From: an uncultured Lachnospiraceae bacterium
Lineage (GTDB): Bacteria > Bacillota > Clostridia > Lachnospirales > Lachnospiraceae
Direction of reading: 5' to 3'
NCBI GenBank assembly: GCA_910586755.1
Contig: CAJUJM010000093.1
Coordinates: forward strand, 1 to 48,914
Length of the DNA: 48,914 nucleotides
In this document: piece after piece, positions 31,716 to 39,759 of the stretch
How positions within the stretch are numbered: the stretch's first letter is position 1
Layout: each line of letters starts with the position of its first letter
Made by a program: the position numbers and the translations under genes
The notes under the pieces: generated by a model
Told to the model about the DNA's origin: nothing
Databases searched by the model: none
The model's input: the letters and a program-made list of their open reading frames with translations, nothing else

Positions 31716-33068
31716 TTACTTACAATATTCCGGAAAATAGGCGGGAATAAAATCCGTATCCGTTTTCCCCTCTTCAAATGCCGGATTATTTAAAATATCA
31801 TATTGAAAATCCAGGTTCGTATCAATTCCTTCAATAACCAATTCCCCCAGAGCGCTACGCATCTTGGCAATGGCCTCTTCTCTGTCTTTGCCGTGTACAA
31901 TCAACTTTAATAACATAGAATCATAATTGGCCGGCACTTGATAGTCGCTGTAAATGTGGGTATCCACCCGAACTCCGTTGCCCCCCGGCACATGGACATT
32001 GGTAATTCGTCCCGGACAGGGCATAAAATTTTTCTGGGGATTCTCTGCGTTAATCCGGCATTCGATAGCATGGCCTTTTAATTCCACCTGATCCTGGGTA
32101 AGGCTTAAAGGTTCCCCTGCTGCTACCAGAATCTGTTCCTTAATCAAATCCAAACCGGAAACCATCTCTGTAACCGGGTGCTCTACCTGAATTCGGGTAT
32201 TCATTTCCATAAAATAAAAGTTCTTATGTTTATCTAAAAGGAACTCAATCGTTCCCGCATTTTCATAACCAACTGCCTTGGCCGCACAAACTGCAACAGC
32301 GCCCATCTTTTCTCTCAATTCCTGAGAAATGGCAGCGCAGGGAGATTCTTCTAAAACCTTCTGGTGTCTCCTCTGGATAGAGCAGTCCCGTTCCCCTAAA
32401 TGGATCACATTTCCAAATTTATCCGCCATAATCTGGATTTCCACATGCTTTGGTTGTTCGATATATTTCTCAATATACATAGTATCATCGGAAAATCCCT
32501 TTATGGACTCTTGCTGGGCATTTCGAAAATTCATGGTAAAATCATCCTCTCCCCAGGAAACCCTCATGCCCTTTCCACCTCCGCCTGAGGAAGCCTTAAT
32601 CATTACCGGGAACCCAATTTCCTTAGCAAGCTCCAGTCCTTTTTCTACCGCAAATACCGGCTCCTTTGTGCCCGGAACTACCGGCACCCCGGCCTCCATC
32701 ATAGTTTTTCTGGCCTCAGATTTATTTCCCATCTTGTTAATAATTTCTGCGGATGGTCCGATAAAAGTAATATTGCACTTCCCGCAAAGTTCCGCAAACC
32801 GGGCATTTTCAGAGAGGAAGCCAAAACCCGGATGGATGGCGTCTGCTTTCATGGCCACTGTGGCAGTCAGAATCCGCTCCATATTCAGATAACTTTGTGC
32901 AGAAGGCGCAGGGCCAATACAGATTGCCTCATCCGCCAAAAGGGTATGAAGGGCATCTTTATCTGCCTCTGAATACACTGCAACTGTTTTAATTCCCATT
33001 TCCCTGCAGGCCCGGATAATCCTGACCGCTATCTCGCCCCGGTTGGCAATCAAAATTTTCTGAAACAT
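31716..33068 (-). CDS. accC: Acetyl-CoA carboxylase biotin carboxylase
   Basis: A 450-residue ATP-grasp enzyme that carboxylates the biotin on AccB using bicarbonate and ATP. It has the N-terminal KILIANRGEIAVRIIRA, the glycine-rich ATP loop KASSGGGGKGMR, the catalytic ERDCSIQRRHQKVLEE, and EMNTRIQVEHPVTE. Normal length and complete. It lies 9 bases after fabZ and is followed by accDA, consistent with a single polycistronic transcript making the carboxylase with the synthase. Confidence 0.98.
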   Translation of the reverse strand: MFQKILIANRGEIAVRIIRACREMGIKTVAVYSEADKDALHTLLADEAICIGPAPSAQSYLNMERILTATVAMKADAIHPGFGFLSENARFAELCGKCNITFIGPSAEIINKMGNKSEARKTMMEAGVPVVPGTKEPVFAVEKGLELAKEIGFPVMIKASSGGGGKGMRVSWGEDDFTMNFRNAQQESIKGFSDDTMYIEKYIEQPKHVEIQIMADKFGNVIHLGERDCSIQRRHQKVLEESPCAAISQELREKMGAVAVCAAKAVGYENAGTIEFLLDKHKNFYFMEMNTRIQVEHPVTEMVSGLDLIKEQILVAAGEPLSLTQDQVELKGHAIECRINAENPQKNFMPCPGRITNVHVPGGNGVRVDTHIYSDYQVPANYDSMLLKLIVHGKDREEAIAKMRSALGELVIEGIDTNLDFQYDILNNPAFEEGKTDTDFIPAYFPEYCK

Positions 33069-33077
33069 GGCTTTCTC

Positions 33078-33500
33078 CTAACCAATCATAAATGTCAATT
33101 CTGCAGATACCGCAACCTTACCGTCCACAGTGGCAGTGGCTTTCCCCACGCCTACCGGGCCTTTCTGCTTGATGATCTCACACTCCAGCCGAAGACGATC
33201 TCCCGGGACCACTTTATGCTTAAATTTAGCGTTGTTAATAGCGCCAAAGTAAGCGATTTTCCCTTTATTCTCCTCCAACCCCAGTATGGCAACCGCCCCG
33301 GTCTGAGCAAGAGCTTCCACAATGAGAACTCCGGGCATTACCGGTTCCTGTGGAAAATGACCGGCAAAAAACGGCTCATTGTAAGTAACGGATTTATATC
33401 CCACAGCCCGAATTCCCGGCTCTAATTCCTCAATACAATCAATCAGAAGAAAGGGGTGACGGTGAGGAATAATTTCCTGAATTTCTTTGATTCCCAACAT
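33078..33500 (-). CDS. fabZ: 3-hydroxyacyl-ACP dehydratase FabZ
   Basis: A 140-residue hot-dog fold dehydratase acting on 3-hydroxyacyl-ACP in the elongation cycle. The catalytic His is in IPHRHPFLLID near residue 14, and the Glu in PVMPGVLIVEALAQTGA near residue 63, preceded by AGHFPQEP. I start it at MLGIKEIQE because AAGGAG is correctly spaced there; a longer in-frame start at 33527 would add nine residues with no support. No fabA or fabM is in the operon, so how unsaturated fatty acids are made is not visible here. Confidence 0.96.
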   Translation of the reverse strand: MLGIKEIQEIIPHRHPFLLIDCIEELEPGIRAVGYKSVTYNEPFFAGHFPQEPVMPGVLIVEALAQTGAVAILGLEENKGKIAYFGAINNAKFKHKVVPGDRLRLECEIIKQKGPVGVGKATATVDGKVAVSAELTFMIG

Positions 33501-33528
33501 AAGATTCTCCTTTTTGCAATAGCACAAA

Positions 33529-34014
33529 TTACCGGATGCGGAATAAAGGCTGTCCGTACTCTACTACGTCCTCGTTCTTTACCAGAACCGCCTCTACCAC
33601 ACCGTCAAAATCACTTTCGATTTCATTCATTAATTTCATAGCTTCAATAATCCCCAGTACCTGGCCCTTCTTTACCAGATCGCCTACTTTGATAAAATCA
33701 TCTGCATCTGGTGACGGGGCGCTGTAAAAGGTTCCTACTAAAGGAGAAGTGACTACACGATCAGAACCAATATTATTTTTCTCTGAATTATTTTCCCCGC
33801 CGGTTCCGTCTGCGGTTTTCTGTACTCCGGTCTGTAAGATGCCAGTCCCCTGAGATACCTGAATTACCGGTTCCGGGCTGGAAGTTCCTCCTACAATTAC
33901 GGTTTCCTTCTCCCTTTTTAAAGCAATTTTAATATTGCCTTCCTCTAATTCAAAACTAGTCAGACCATAATCGGAAACTGCCTGAATCAGCTTCATAATC
34001 TCATTAACTTCCAT
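33529..34014 (-). CDS. accB: Biotin carboxyl carrier protein of acetyl-CoA carboxylase
   Basis: A 161-residue carrier. The N-terminal helical part (MEVNEIMKLIQAVSDYGLTS) is followed by a flexible Gly/Thr/Asn linker (residues about 40-85) and the biotinyl domain, whose EAMKLMNEI motif places biotin on Lys127. It shuttles carboxyl groups between AccC and AccDA. It is located between fabF and fabZ in the operon, separated from both by fewer than 30 bases. Confidence 0.96.
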   Translation of the reverse strand: MEVNEIMKLIQAVSDYGLTSFELEEGNIKIALKREKETVIVGGTSSPEPVIQVSQGTGILQTGVQKTADGTGGENNSEKNNIGSDRVVTSPLVGTFYSAPSPDADDFIKVGDLVKKGQVLGIIEAMKLMNEIESDFDGVVEAVLVKNEDVVEYGQPLFRIR

Positions 34015-34029
34015 GATTTTCTCCCCAAT

Positions 34030-35265
34030 CTACTGAAACTTTTTCACAATCAGGCTGGCGTTGTGTCCGCCAAAACCCAGAGAATTGCTGATTGCATAAT
34101 GAATATCCACAGATACTCCATCCCCCATGGTGTAATCCAGATCACACTCTTCCCCCGGAATTTCCAGGCCGGCGGTTGCGTGGACAAAGCCGTCTTCAAT
34201 GGATTTTACGCAGGTAATAAATTCTACGCCTCCCGCTGCTCCAAGCAAATGCCCAATCATAGACTTGGTGGAATTTACTTTGACCTTATAGGCATGATCT
34301 CCCAACGCCAGTTTAATTGCCTTGGTTTCAAATAAGTCATTGTGATGAGTGCTGGTTCCATGAGCATTAACATAATCAATATCTTCTGCCTTAATCCCTG
34401 CGTCCTCCATGGCATTTACCATGGCTCTTGCCGCCCCGCTTCCGTCCTCTGCCGGGGAAGTAATATGGTAGGCATCACAAGTTGCGCCATAGCCTGCTAC
34501 CTCTGCCAGAATTTTTGCGCCTCTGGCCTGTGCATGTTCTAAGGATTCTAAAACTACCACGCCTGCTCCTTCCCCCATGACAAAGCCGTCCCTGTTTGCG
34601 TCAAAGGGCCTGGAAGCGTGCTCCGGATCCTGAGAAGCAGATAGAGCCGTAAGGGCTGTAAATCCGGCTACGCCAAGAGGAGTAATACTGGATTCCGTAC
34701 CGCCTGCCACCATCACATCTGCCTCGCCATACTGAATGGAGCGAAATGCCTCGCCGATGGAATGAGTACCGGTAGCGCAGGCAGTTACTACATTGATACA
34801 TTTTCCTTTTAACCCGAATTGGATAGCCACATTTCCGGCTGCCATATTACTGATCATTAAAGGAACCAACAAGGGATTTACTCTGGACGGACCTTTTTCC
34901 AAAAGTTTTTTATAATCCTTCTCAATGGACTGAAGGCTTCCGATACCAGATCCAATACTGACGCCTACCCGGTAAGGATCCTCTTTCTCCATATGAATTT
35001 CTGCGTTATTCAGGGCTTCTTTGGCTGCTGCCACGGCAAACCTGGAAAAAGCTTCCATCCTTCTGGCCGCCTTGGGATCCATATATTTTTTCGGATCAAA
35101 ATCTTTAACCTCTGCCGCCAGTTTTGCCTTATACTCAGTGGTATCAAAATATGTGATTGGACCGAAACCCAGTTTCTTTTCCTTTAATCCCTGCCAAAAT
35201 GACTCTACATCATTTCCAATTGGGGTAATAGCCCCCATACCGGTTACGACTACTCTTCTGCTCAT
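34030..35265 (-). CDS. fabF: 3-oxoacyl-ACP synthase II
   Basis: A 411-residue condensing enzyme that extends acyl-ACP with malonyl-ACP. The catalytic Cys is in NVVTACATGTHSIGEAF, and the two His in VNAHGTSTHHNDLFE and SMIGHLLGAAGG. The protein has normal length with no lesion. Situated between fabG (28 bases upstream) and accB. Together with FabH at the start of the operon it gives the initiation and elongation condensing activities. Confidence 0.97.
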   Translation of the reverse strand: MSRRVVVTGMGAITPIGNDVESFWQGLKEKKLGFGPITYFDTTEYKAKLAAEVKDFDPKKYMDPKAARRMEAFSRFAVAAAKEALNNAEIHMEKEDPYRVGVSIGSGIGSLQSIEKDYKKLLEKGPSRVNPLLVPLMISNMAAGNVAIQFGLKGKCINVVTACATGTHSIGEAFRSIQYGEADVMVAGGTESSITPLGVAGFTALTALSASQDPEHASRPFDANRDGFVMGEGAGVVVLESLEHAQARGAKILAEVAGYGATCDAYHITSPAEDGSGAARAMVNAMEDAGIKAEDIDYVNAHGTSTHHNDLFETKAIKLALGDHAYKVKVNSTKSMIGHLLGAAGGVEFITCVKSIEDGFVHATAGLEIPGEECDLDYTMGDGVSVDIHYAISNSLGFGGHNASLIVKKFQ

Positions 35266-35293
35266 TCTCTGATCTCCTTTATTTCCGTCTGAA

Positions 35294-36046
35294 TTACATT
35301 GCCATACCGCCGTCTACGCTGATAACCTGACCGGTAATATATCTTGCCTTGTCAGATGCCAAAAATACCGCCATATTGGCAATGTCTGTGGTTTCTCCAA
35401 AATGCTTCATCGGAATCTGAGCCTCTGCCGCAGTTTTCACTGCCTCTGAAAGTACCTCCGTCATCTCGGTCTTAATAAATCCCGGCGCAATGGCATTGAC
35501 CGTAATTCCCCGGCTTGCCATTTCCCTGGCGGCTGCCTTGGTAAGGCCGATTACACCCGCTTTGGAAGCGCTGTAATTCGCCTGTCCCCCATTTCCCATA
35601 ACTCCGGAAACCGAAGAAATGTTAATGATTCTTCCGCCCCTCTGCTTAATCATCTGGCGGGAAATATGTCTGGTACAATTAAATGCACCCTTTAAATTGG
35701 TACTTAATACCGCATCAAAATCTTCTTCCGACATTTTCATTAAGAGATTGTCACGGGTAATTCCGGCGTTGTTTACCAGAATATCCACATGTCCATATGT
35801 CTTTACCACATAATCCATAAGCCCGGCTGCTTTTTCAAAATCAGAAACATCACACTGATATGCCTCGGCTTTGCCGCCTGCTTCGGTAATCTCTTTTACC
35901 ACCTCTTTTGCCTTTTCGGCAGAACCATTATAATTAACAATAACTGTGGCGCCTTCCTCTGCCATGGAAAGGGCAATCTGCCTTCCGATTCCTCTGCTTG
36001 CCCCGGTGATTACTGCTACTTTATTTTCCAGACTGTTATTCATCAT
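35294..36046 (-). CDS. fabG: 3-oxoacyl-ACP reductase
   Basis: A 250-residue NADPH-dependent SDR that reduces 3-oxoacyl-ACP. It has the full cofactor motif TGASRGIGRQIA, NNAGITRDNLL, the catalytic Ser in INISSVSGVMGN, and YSASKAGVIG. Its start (ATGATG) overlaps the fabD stop by four bases (ATGA), indicating translational coupling. Unlike the SDR at 21027-21782, all cofactor glycines are present. Confidence 0.97.
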   Translation of the reverse strand: MMNNSLENKVAVITGASRGIGRQIALSMAEEGATVIVNYNGSAEKAKEVVKEITEAGGKAEAYQCDVSDFEKAAGLMDYVVKTYGHVDILVNNAGITRDNLLMKMSEEDFDAVLSTNLKGAFNCTRHISRQMIKQRGGRIINISSVSGVMGNGGQANYSASKAGVIGLTKAAAREMASRGITVNAIAPGFIKTEMTEVLSEAVKTAAEAQIPMKHFGETTDIANMAVFLASDKARYITGQVISVDGGMAM

Positions 36047-36963
36047 GAGAGCGCCTCCACTACCTTATCAATATCTTCCAGCTTTTCTACATTCAGGGTC
36101 TTCACATTCCGGCTGATTTTCTTCATAAAGCCAGCCAGGGTCTTTCCCGGTCCGATCTCAATGAAAGTATCTACGCCGTCTTTTATCATTGCTTCTACGC
36201 TCTGCTGCCAGCGAACAGAGGAAGACACCTGTTGTATCAACAAAGGTTTTACATCCTTTTTATCCGTTATGTAGGAAGCAGTCACATTAGCTACATAGGG
36301 AATCTTGGGATTAGAAATTTCTATTCTGTCCAATACTTTTCCAAGCTTTTCTCCTGCTTCCACAAGCATTTTAGAATGGAAGGGGCCGCTGACATTTAGC
36401 ATGACTGCACGCTTTGCACCTGCTTCTTTTAACTTTTCACATGCTGCCTCCACAGCTTCTTTTTTGCCGGAGATTACAGTCTGTCCGGGGCAGTTATAAT
36501 TGGCAATCCATACATCTTCCATAGAAGCAAGGACTTCCTCAATTTTTTCCCCATCCAGAGCCAGAATTGCCGCCATAGCGCCGATTCCCACCGGTACTGC
36601 TTCCTGCATCAGGATCCCTCTCTGACGAACTGCCTGAATGGCATCATCAACGCTTATCACCTCTGCTGCTGTCAGTGCACAATATTCCCCCAAGCTTAAA
36701 CCTGCTGCAACATCCGGGTATATTCCTCTTTCTTCCAGCACCTTCATCATGGCAATACTGGCAGTTACCATTGCCGCCTGAGTATATTCGGTAATATTCA
36801 GCCGGTCATTTTCCTCAAAGCAAAGCCAGGGAACAGAAAATCCCAGCAGTTTTGTGGCCTGATCAAAAACCTGGCGGCCAATTTCTGTCTGTTCATAAAA
36901 ATCCTTTCCCATGCCCTGTACCTGAGCTCCCTGACCAGGGAAAATAAATGCAATTCTGCTCAT
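36043..36963 (-). CDS. fabD: Malonyl-CoA:ACP transacylase
   Basis: A 306-residue acyltransferase that loads malonyl groups onto ACP. It has FIFPGQGAQVQGMGKD at the N terminus, the nucleophile Ser in AGLSLGEYCALTAAE (GLSLG rather than GHSLG, a substitution also seen in other Firmicutes), an Arg in QAVRQRGILMQEA, and the catalytic His in NVSGPFHSKML. It lies 33 bases after fabK and is coupled to fabG. Confidence 0.97.
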   Translation of the reverse strand: MSRIAFIFPGQGAQVQGMGKDFYEQTEIGRQVFDQATKLLGFSVPWLCFEENDRLNITEYTQAAMVTASIAMMKVLEERGIYPDVAAGLSLGEYCALTAAEVISVDDAIQAVRQRGILMQEAVPVGIGAMAAILALDGEKIEEVLASMEDVWIANYNCPGQTVISGKKEAVEAACEKLKEAGAKRAVMLNVSGPFHSKMLVEAGEKLGKVLDRIEISNPKIPYVANVTASYITDKKDVKPLLIQQVSSSVRWQQSVEAMIKDGVDTFIEIGPGKTLAGFMKKISRNVKTLNVEKLEDIDKVVEALS

Positions 36964-36996
36964 TTTAAAACTCCTTCCGGCATTTAATTTCTGGGA

Positions 36997-37920
36997 TTAA
37001 TATCCCAGCAGCCTGGATGCCTGTTCCATCATTTCTTCAATCATTTCTTTACAGGTCATCTCCCTGTCAATCATGCCTGCAATTTGACCCGCCATAACTG
37101 TACCGTTTTTGACATCGCCTTCCTGAACTGCCTTTCGCAGCGTTCCCAAAGTCAAATACTCTAATTCTTCAAAAGATTTTCCTTCTTTTTCCAGCTTCAG
37201 ATACTCTCTGGTCATTTGATTTCTCAGACAGCGGATTGGATGGCCATGAGACCGTCCGGTAACAGTAGAATCGATATCGCTGGCCTTAATTAGCCTCTGC
37301 TTGTAATTCTCATGTACCGTAGACTCTTTGGCTACCACAAACCGGGTCCCCATCTGAACCGCCTCAGCGCCCAGCATAAATGCTGCGGCAATCCCTCTGC
37401 CATCTGCAATTCCACCTGCGGCAATCACCGGAACAGATACTGCATCTGCAATTTGGGGAACAAGGGTCATGGTTGTCAGCTCACCTATATGACCGCCGGA
37501 CTCCATTCCCTCTGCCACTACTGCGTCTGCCCCTATTCTCTCCATGCGCTTTGCCATGGCAACGGAAGCCACAACCGGAATTACCTTAATACCTGCTTCT
37601 TTCCACATATTCAAGTATTTTTCCGGATTTCCGGCGCCAGTGGTGACTACCTTTACGCCTTCCTCCACCACTACCCTGGCTACGTCATCTGCATGAGGAC
37701 TCATTAACATTACGTTGACGCCAAAAGGCTTTCTGGTCATTTCTCTGGCCTTGCGGATTTCCTCCCGAACCACCTCTCCCGGCGCATTAGCCCCGCCAAT
37801 GAGTCCCAGGCCTCCTGCTTCAGACACGGCAGCCGCCAGATTATGCTCTGCCACCCAGGCCATTCCACCCTGAATAATGGGATATTTAATTTCCAACAGT
37901 TCTGTAATTCTCGTCTTCAT
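36997..37920 (-). CDS. fabK: Enoyl-ACP reductase II, FMN-dependent
   Basis: A 307-residue flavoprotein that reduces enoyl-ACP, the FabI-independent route typical of streptococci and clostridia. It has IKYPIIQGGMAWVAEHNLAA, GGLGLIGG, FGVNVMLMSPHADD, GAGNPEKYL, EGMESGGHIGELTTM, IAAGGIADGRGIAAAF and QMGTRFVVAKES. Its ATG overlaps the acpP stop by one base. The presence of fabK and absence of fabI in the operon implies intrinsic insensitivity of this step to FabI inhibitors such as triclosan (family knowledge). A diverged paralogue lies at 28877-29986. Confidence 0.95.
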   Translation of the reverse strand: MKTRITELLEIKYPIIQGGMAWVAEHNLAAAVSEAGGLGLIGGANAPGEVVREEIRKAREMTRKPFGVNVMLMSPHADDVARVVVEEGVKVVTTGAGNPEKYLNMWKEAGIKVIPVVASVAMAKRMERIGADAVVAEGMESGGHIGELTTMTLVPQIADAVSVPVIAAGGIADGRGIAAAFMLGAEAVQMGTRFVVAKESTVHENYKQRLIKASDIDSTVTGRSHGHPIRCLRNQMTREYLKLEKEGKSFEELEYLTLGTLRKAVQEGDVKNGTVMAGQIAGMIDREMTCKEMIEEMMEQASRLLGY

Positions 37921-38153
37921 TACGCCTCAACACCTTTTGATTTTAAATAGTCCATAACTTTACCTACAGTGGTTAATCCTTCTAATTCCTCAGAAGGAAT
38001 CTCAACAGAATAGGTATCCTCCAGCGCCATTGCAAGCTCAAATAAATCTAAAGAATCTGCTCCCAAATCCTCTTTAAAGGAAGCTTCCTCTGTAATAATA
38101 TTCTCGTCTGCTCCTAACTGATCTGCAATAATCTCTTTCATCTTCTCTAACAT
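37920..38153 (-). CDS. acpP: Acyl carrier protein
   Basis: A 77-residue acidic four-helix carrier. The phosphopantetheine attachment site is Ser34 in GADSLDLFE. It overlaps fabK by one base at its end and lies 42 bases after fabH. AAGGAGATC precedes its ATG. It holds the growing acyl chain for all enzymes of this operon. Confidence 0.97.
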   Translation of the reverse strand: MLEKMKEIIADQLGADENIITEEASFKEDLGADSLDLFELAMALEDTYSVEIPSEELEGLTTVGKVMDYLKSKGVEA

Positions 38154-38195
38154 ATCTTTGATCTCCTTTTGATAAATAATATTTGTTAAGACTTT

Positions 38196-39191
38196 TTACC
38201 AAGTCAAAAGCACTGCCCCCCAGGTAAGTCCTGCGCCAAAGCCGGACAATACCAGTTTATCTCCCCGGCTTAATAATCCGCTCCTGTTTAATTCATCCAA
38301 AAGAATTGGGATAGATGCGCCGGAAGTATTTCCATAGTGTTCAATGTTCATAGGGAATCGTTCCAAAGGAAGCTTTAACCGTTTTGCCACAGATTCAATA
38401 ATCCGGTAATTTGCCTGATGAAGAAGAAAGTATGAAATCTCCTCTTTTTTCTCATCCGCCTCAGAAAGAAGTTGACTGATACATTCCGGAACCTTTTTTA
38501 CTGCGAATTTAAAAACCTCCTGACCGTTCATGGAAAGATAACCCATCTGAGATTCTTTTCCCAGAAGGAAATTTCCATTGGATCGGGCTGTACAAGTTAA
38601 AACCCCTGCCCCGCTGCCGTCGGAGCCCATGATAAAATGCCGGATTCCCTCTGGCATTCCTGCATCTTCTGCCATTTCCGCCCGGATAACTGCCGCCCCT
38701 GCTCCATCTCCAAAAAGAACGCAGGTACTTCTGTCTTTCCAATTCACCATCTTGCTCATTACATCTGCTCCGATAACTAATGCATTTTTATAAGATCCAG
38801 ATTTTAAAAATGCATAAGCAGTATTTAAAGCAAATAAAAATCCGGAGCATGCAGCGCTTAAATCATAAGCAATCGCATTTTTTCCTCCAATCATTCCCTG
38901 TACCTCACAGGCTACACTGGGAAAAAAATGTTCCGGTGAAGAAGTAGCCACCAAAATCAGTTCCAGGTCCTCCGCCTTCATATCCGCATCTAATAGAGCA
39001 TTCTGTGCTGCTTTTGCCGCCAATCCAGCTGTAGTCAGTTCTTCTGTAATTCTTCTCTCCCCAATTCCGGTTCGGCTGCGAATCCATTCATCACTGGTAT
39101 CAACAATCTCTGATAAATCATTATTGGTAATGATTTTTTCCGGAACACAAGATCCGGTTCCTGCAATTTTTGTTATCCACATATTTGTCAT
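38196..39191 (-). CDS. fabH: 3-oxoacyl-ACP synthase III
   Basis: A 331-residue condensing enzyme that starts fatty-acid synthesis from acetyl-CoA or branched acyl-CoA and malonyl-ACP. The catalytic Cys115 is in DLSAACSGFLFAL, the His in FLLHQANYRI, and the Asn in EHYGNTSGASIP. It is the first gene of the operon; the promoter is at 39248-39276 with a FabT-like operator just downstream. The N-terminal Met-Thr-Asn-Met offers two starts, three codons apart; I use the first. Confidence 0.97.
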   Translation of the reverse strand: MTNMWITKIAGTGSCVPEKIITNNDLSEIVDTSDEWIRSRTGIGERRITEELTTAGLAAKAAQNALLDADMKAEDLELILVATSSPEHFFPSVACEVQGMIGGKNAIAYDLSAACSGFLFALNTAYAFLKSGSYKNALVIGADVMSKMVNWKDRSTCVLFGDGAGAAVIRAEMAEDAGMPEGIRHFIMGSDGSGAGVLTCTARSNGNFLLGKESQMGYLSMNGQEVFKFAVKKVPECISQLLSEADEKKEEISYFLLHQANYRIIESVAKRLKLPLERFPMNIEHYGNTSGASIPILLDELNRSGLLSRGDKLVLSGFGAGLTWGAVLLTW

Positions 39192-39229
39192 CCCATTTAT
39201 CTGTATAACTTATCATTTTAATTTCAAAT

Positions 39230-39246
39230 ATTTTGAATTTCAAAAT
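39230..39246. promoter_or_regulatory. FabT-like palindromic operator of the fatty-acid operon
   Basis: ATTTTGAATTTCAAAAT is a perfect inverted repeat with 8-base arms about a central T, immediately downstream of the fabH -10 element, covering the expected transcription start. A second, shorter dyad TCAAATATTTTGA adjoins it at 39224-39236. The pattern TTTGA-N-TCAAA resembles sites bound by FabT-type MarR repressors; the candidate regulator is at 11274-11720. Confidence 0.65.
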
Positions 39247-39247
39247 A

Positions 39248-39276
39248 ATAATATATAATAGTTTTCGTTTTGTCAA
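39248..39276 (-). promoter_or_regulatory. Promoter of the fatty-acid operon
   Basis: Minus strand TTGACA (39271-39276), 17 bases, TATTAT (39248-39253), about 57 bases upstream of the fabH start. Confidence 0.75.
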
Positions 39277-39312
39277 GAGTTATTTTTCTAAGTTTTGGGT
39301 TAACCAATCGTA

Positions 39313-39341
39313 TTGACAGAAAGCGCTTGCTATGCTAATGT
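39313..39341 (+). promoter_or_regulatory. Promoter of the AbrB-like gene with a cre-like site
   Basis: TTGACA (39313-39318), 17 bases, TAATGT (39336-39341) preceded by TGC, an extended -10. In the spacer, AGAAAGCGCTTGCT (39318-39331) matches the CcpA cre consensus TGAAAGCGCTTTCA at 11 of 14 positions, so carbon-catabolite repression is plausible. Confidence 0.65.
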
Positions 39342-39412
39342 ATTAATATAAATACTTGTTCGTTATGGTCGGCATTTTGATGTACTCAAATTTTTACAGG
39401 AGGGATAAACTT

Positions 39413-39676
39413 ATGAAAACTACCGGCGTTATCCGTAAATTAGACGAACTTGGAAGAATCACATTACCCATTGAGCTGCGGAGAAGCCTGGATCTGGATG
39501 TGAAAGATGGACTTGAAATCACAGTTCAGGATGACTGTATTATCCTTCGCAAAGCAGAAGCGGGAGACGTATTTAACGGAAGAACCAAAGATTTAATTGA
39601 GTATGAAGGTAAATACATATCTAAGTCCACGATTCTGGAGCTTGCTGAGTTAGCTGGATTAAAAGTTGTAGAATAA
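39413..39676 (+). CDS. AbrB/SpoVT-family transition-state regulator
   Basis: An 87-residue DNA-binding protein with the swapped-hairpin AbrB domain at residues 1-50 (MKTTGVIRKLDELGRITLPI, then ELRRSLDLDVKDGLEI), and a C-terminal oligomerisation segment resembling AbrB/Abh. The start is fixed by AGGAGG nine bases upstream of the ATG; earlier ATGs in frame from 39356 lack ribosome sites. It is divergent from the fatty-acid operon and next to rsmI, the position of abrB in Bacillus subtilis. Targets cannot be read from sequence. It is ended by a hairpin at 39683-39735. Confidence 0.92.
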   Translation: MKTTGVIRKLDELGRITLPIELRRSLDLDVKDGLEITVQDDCIILRKAEAGDVFNGRTKDLIEYEGKYISKSTILELAELAGLKVVE

Positions 39677-39682
39677 TAAAGA

Positions 39683-39735
39683 GGGTGTCCTTTGCTATAA
39701 TCAAAAAATTATTCATAGCGGAGGATACCCTTTCC
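39683..39735 (+). terminator. Terminator or attenuator after the AbrB-like gene
   Basis: GGGTGTCCTTTGCTAT pairs with ATAGCGGAGGATACCC around an AT-rich loop, followed by TTTCCTTTTT. The next + gene starts only 25 bases later with no clear promoter, so partial read-through is likely. Confidence 0.75.
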
Positions 39736-39759
39736 TTTTTCACTATTTGAGGTATCAAT

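Noticed and set aside
32329..32892. 187-codon frame antisense to accC
   Set aside because: It lies within a complete biotin carboxylase gene and has no ribosome site or known motif.
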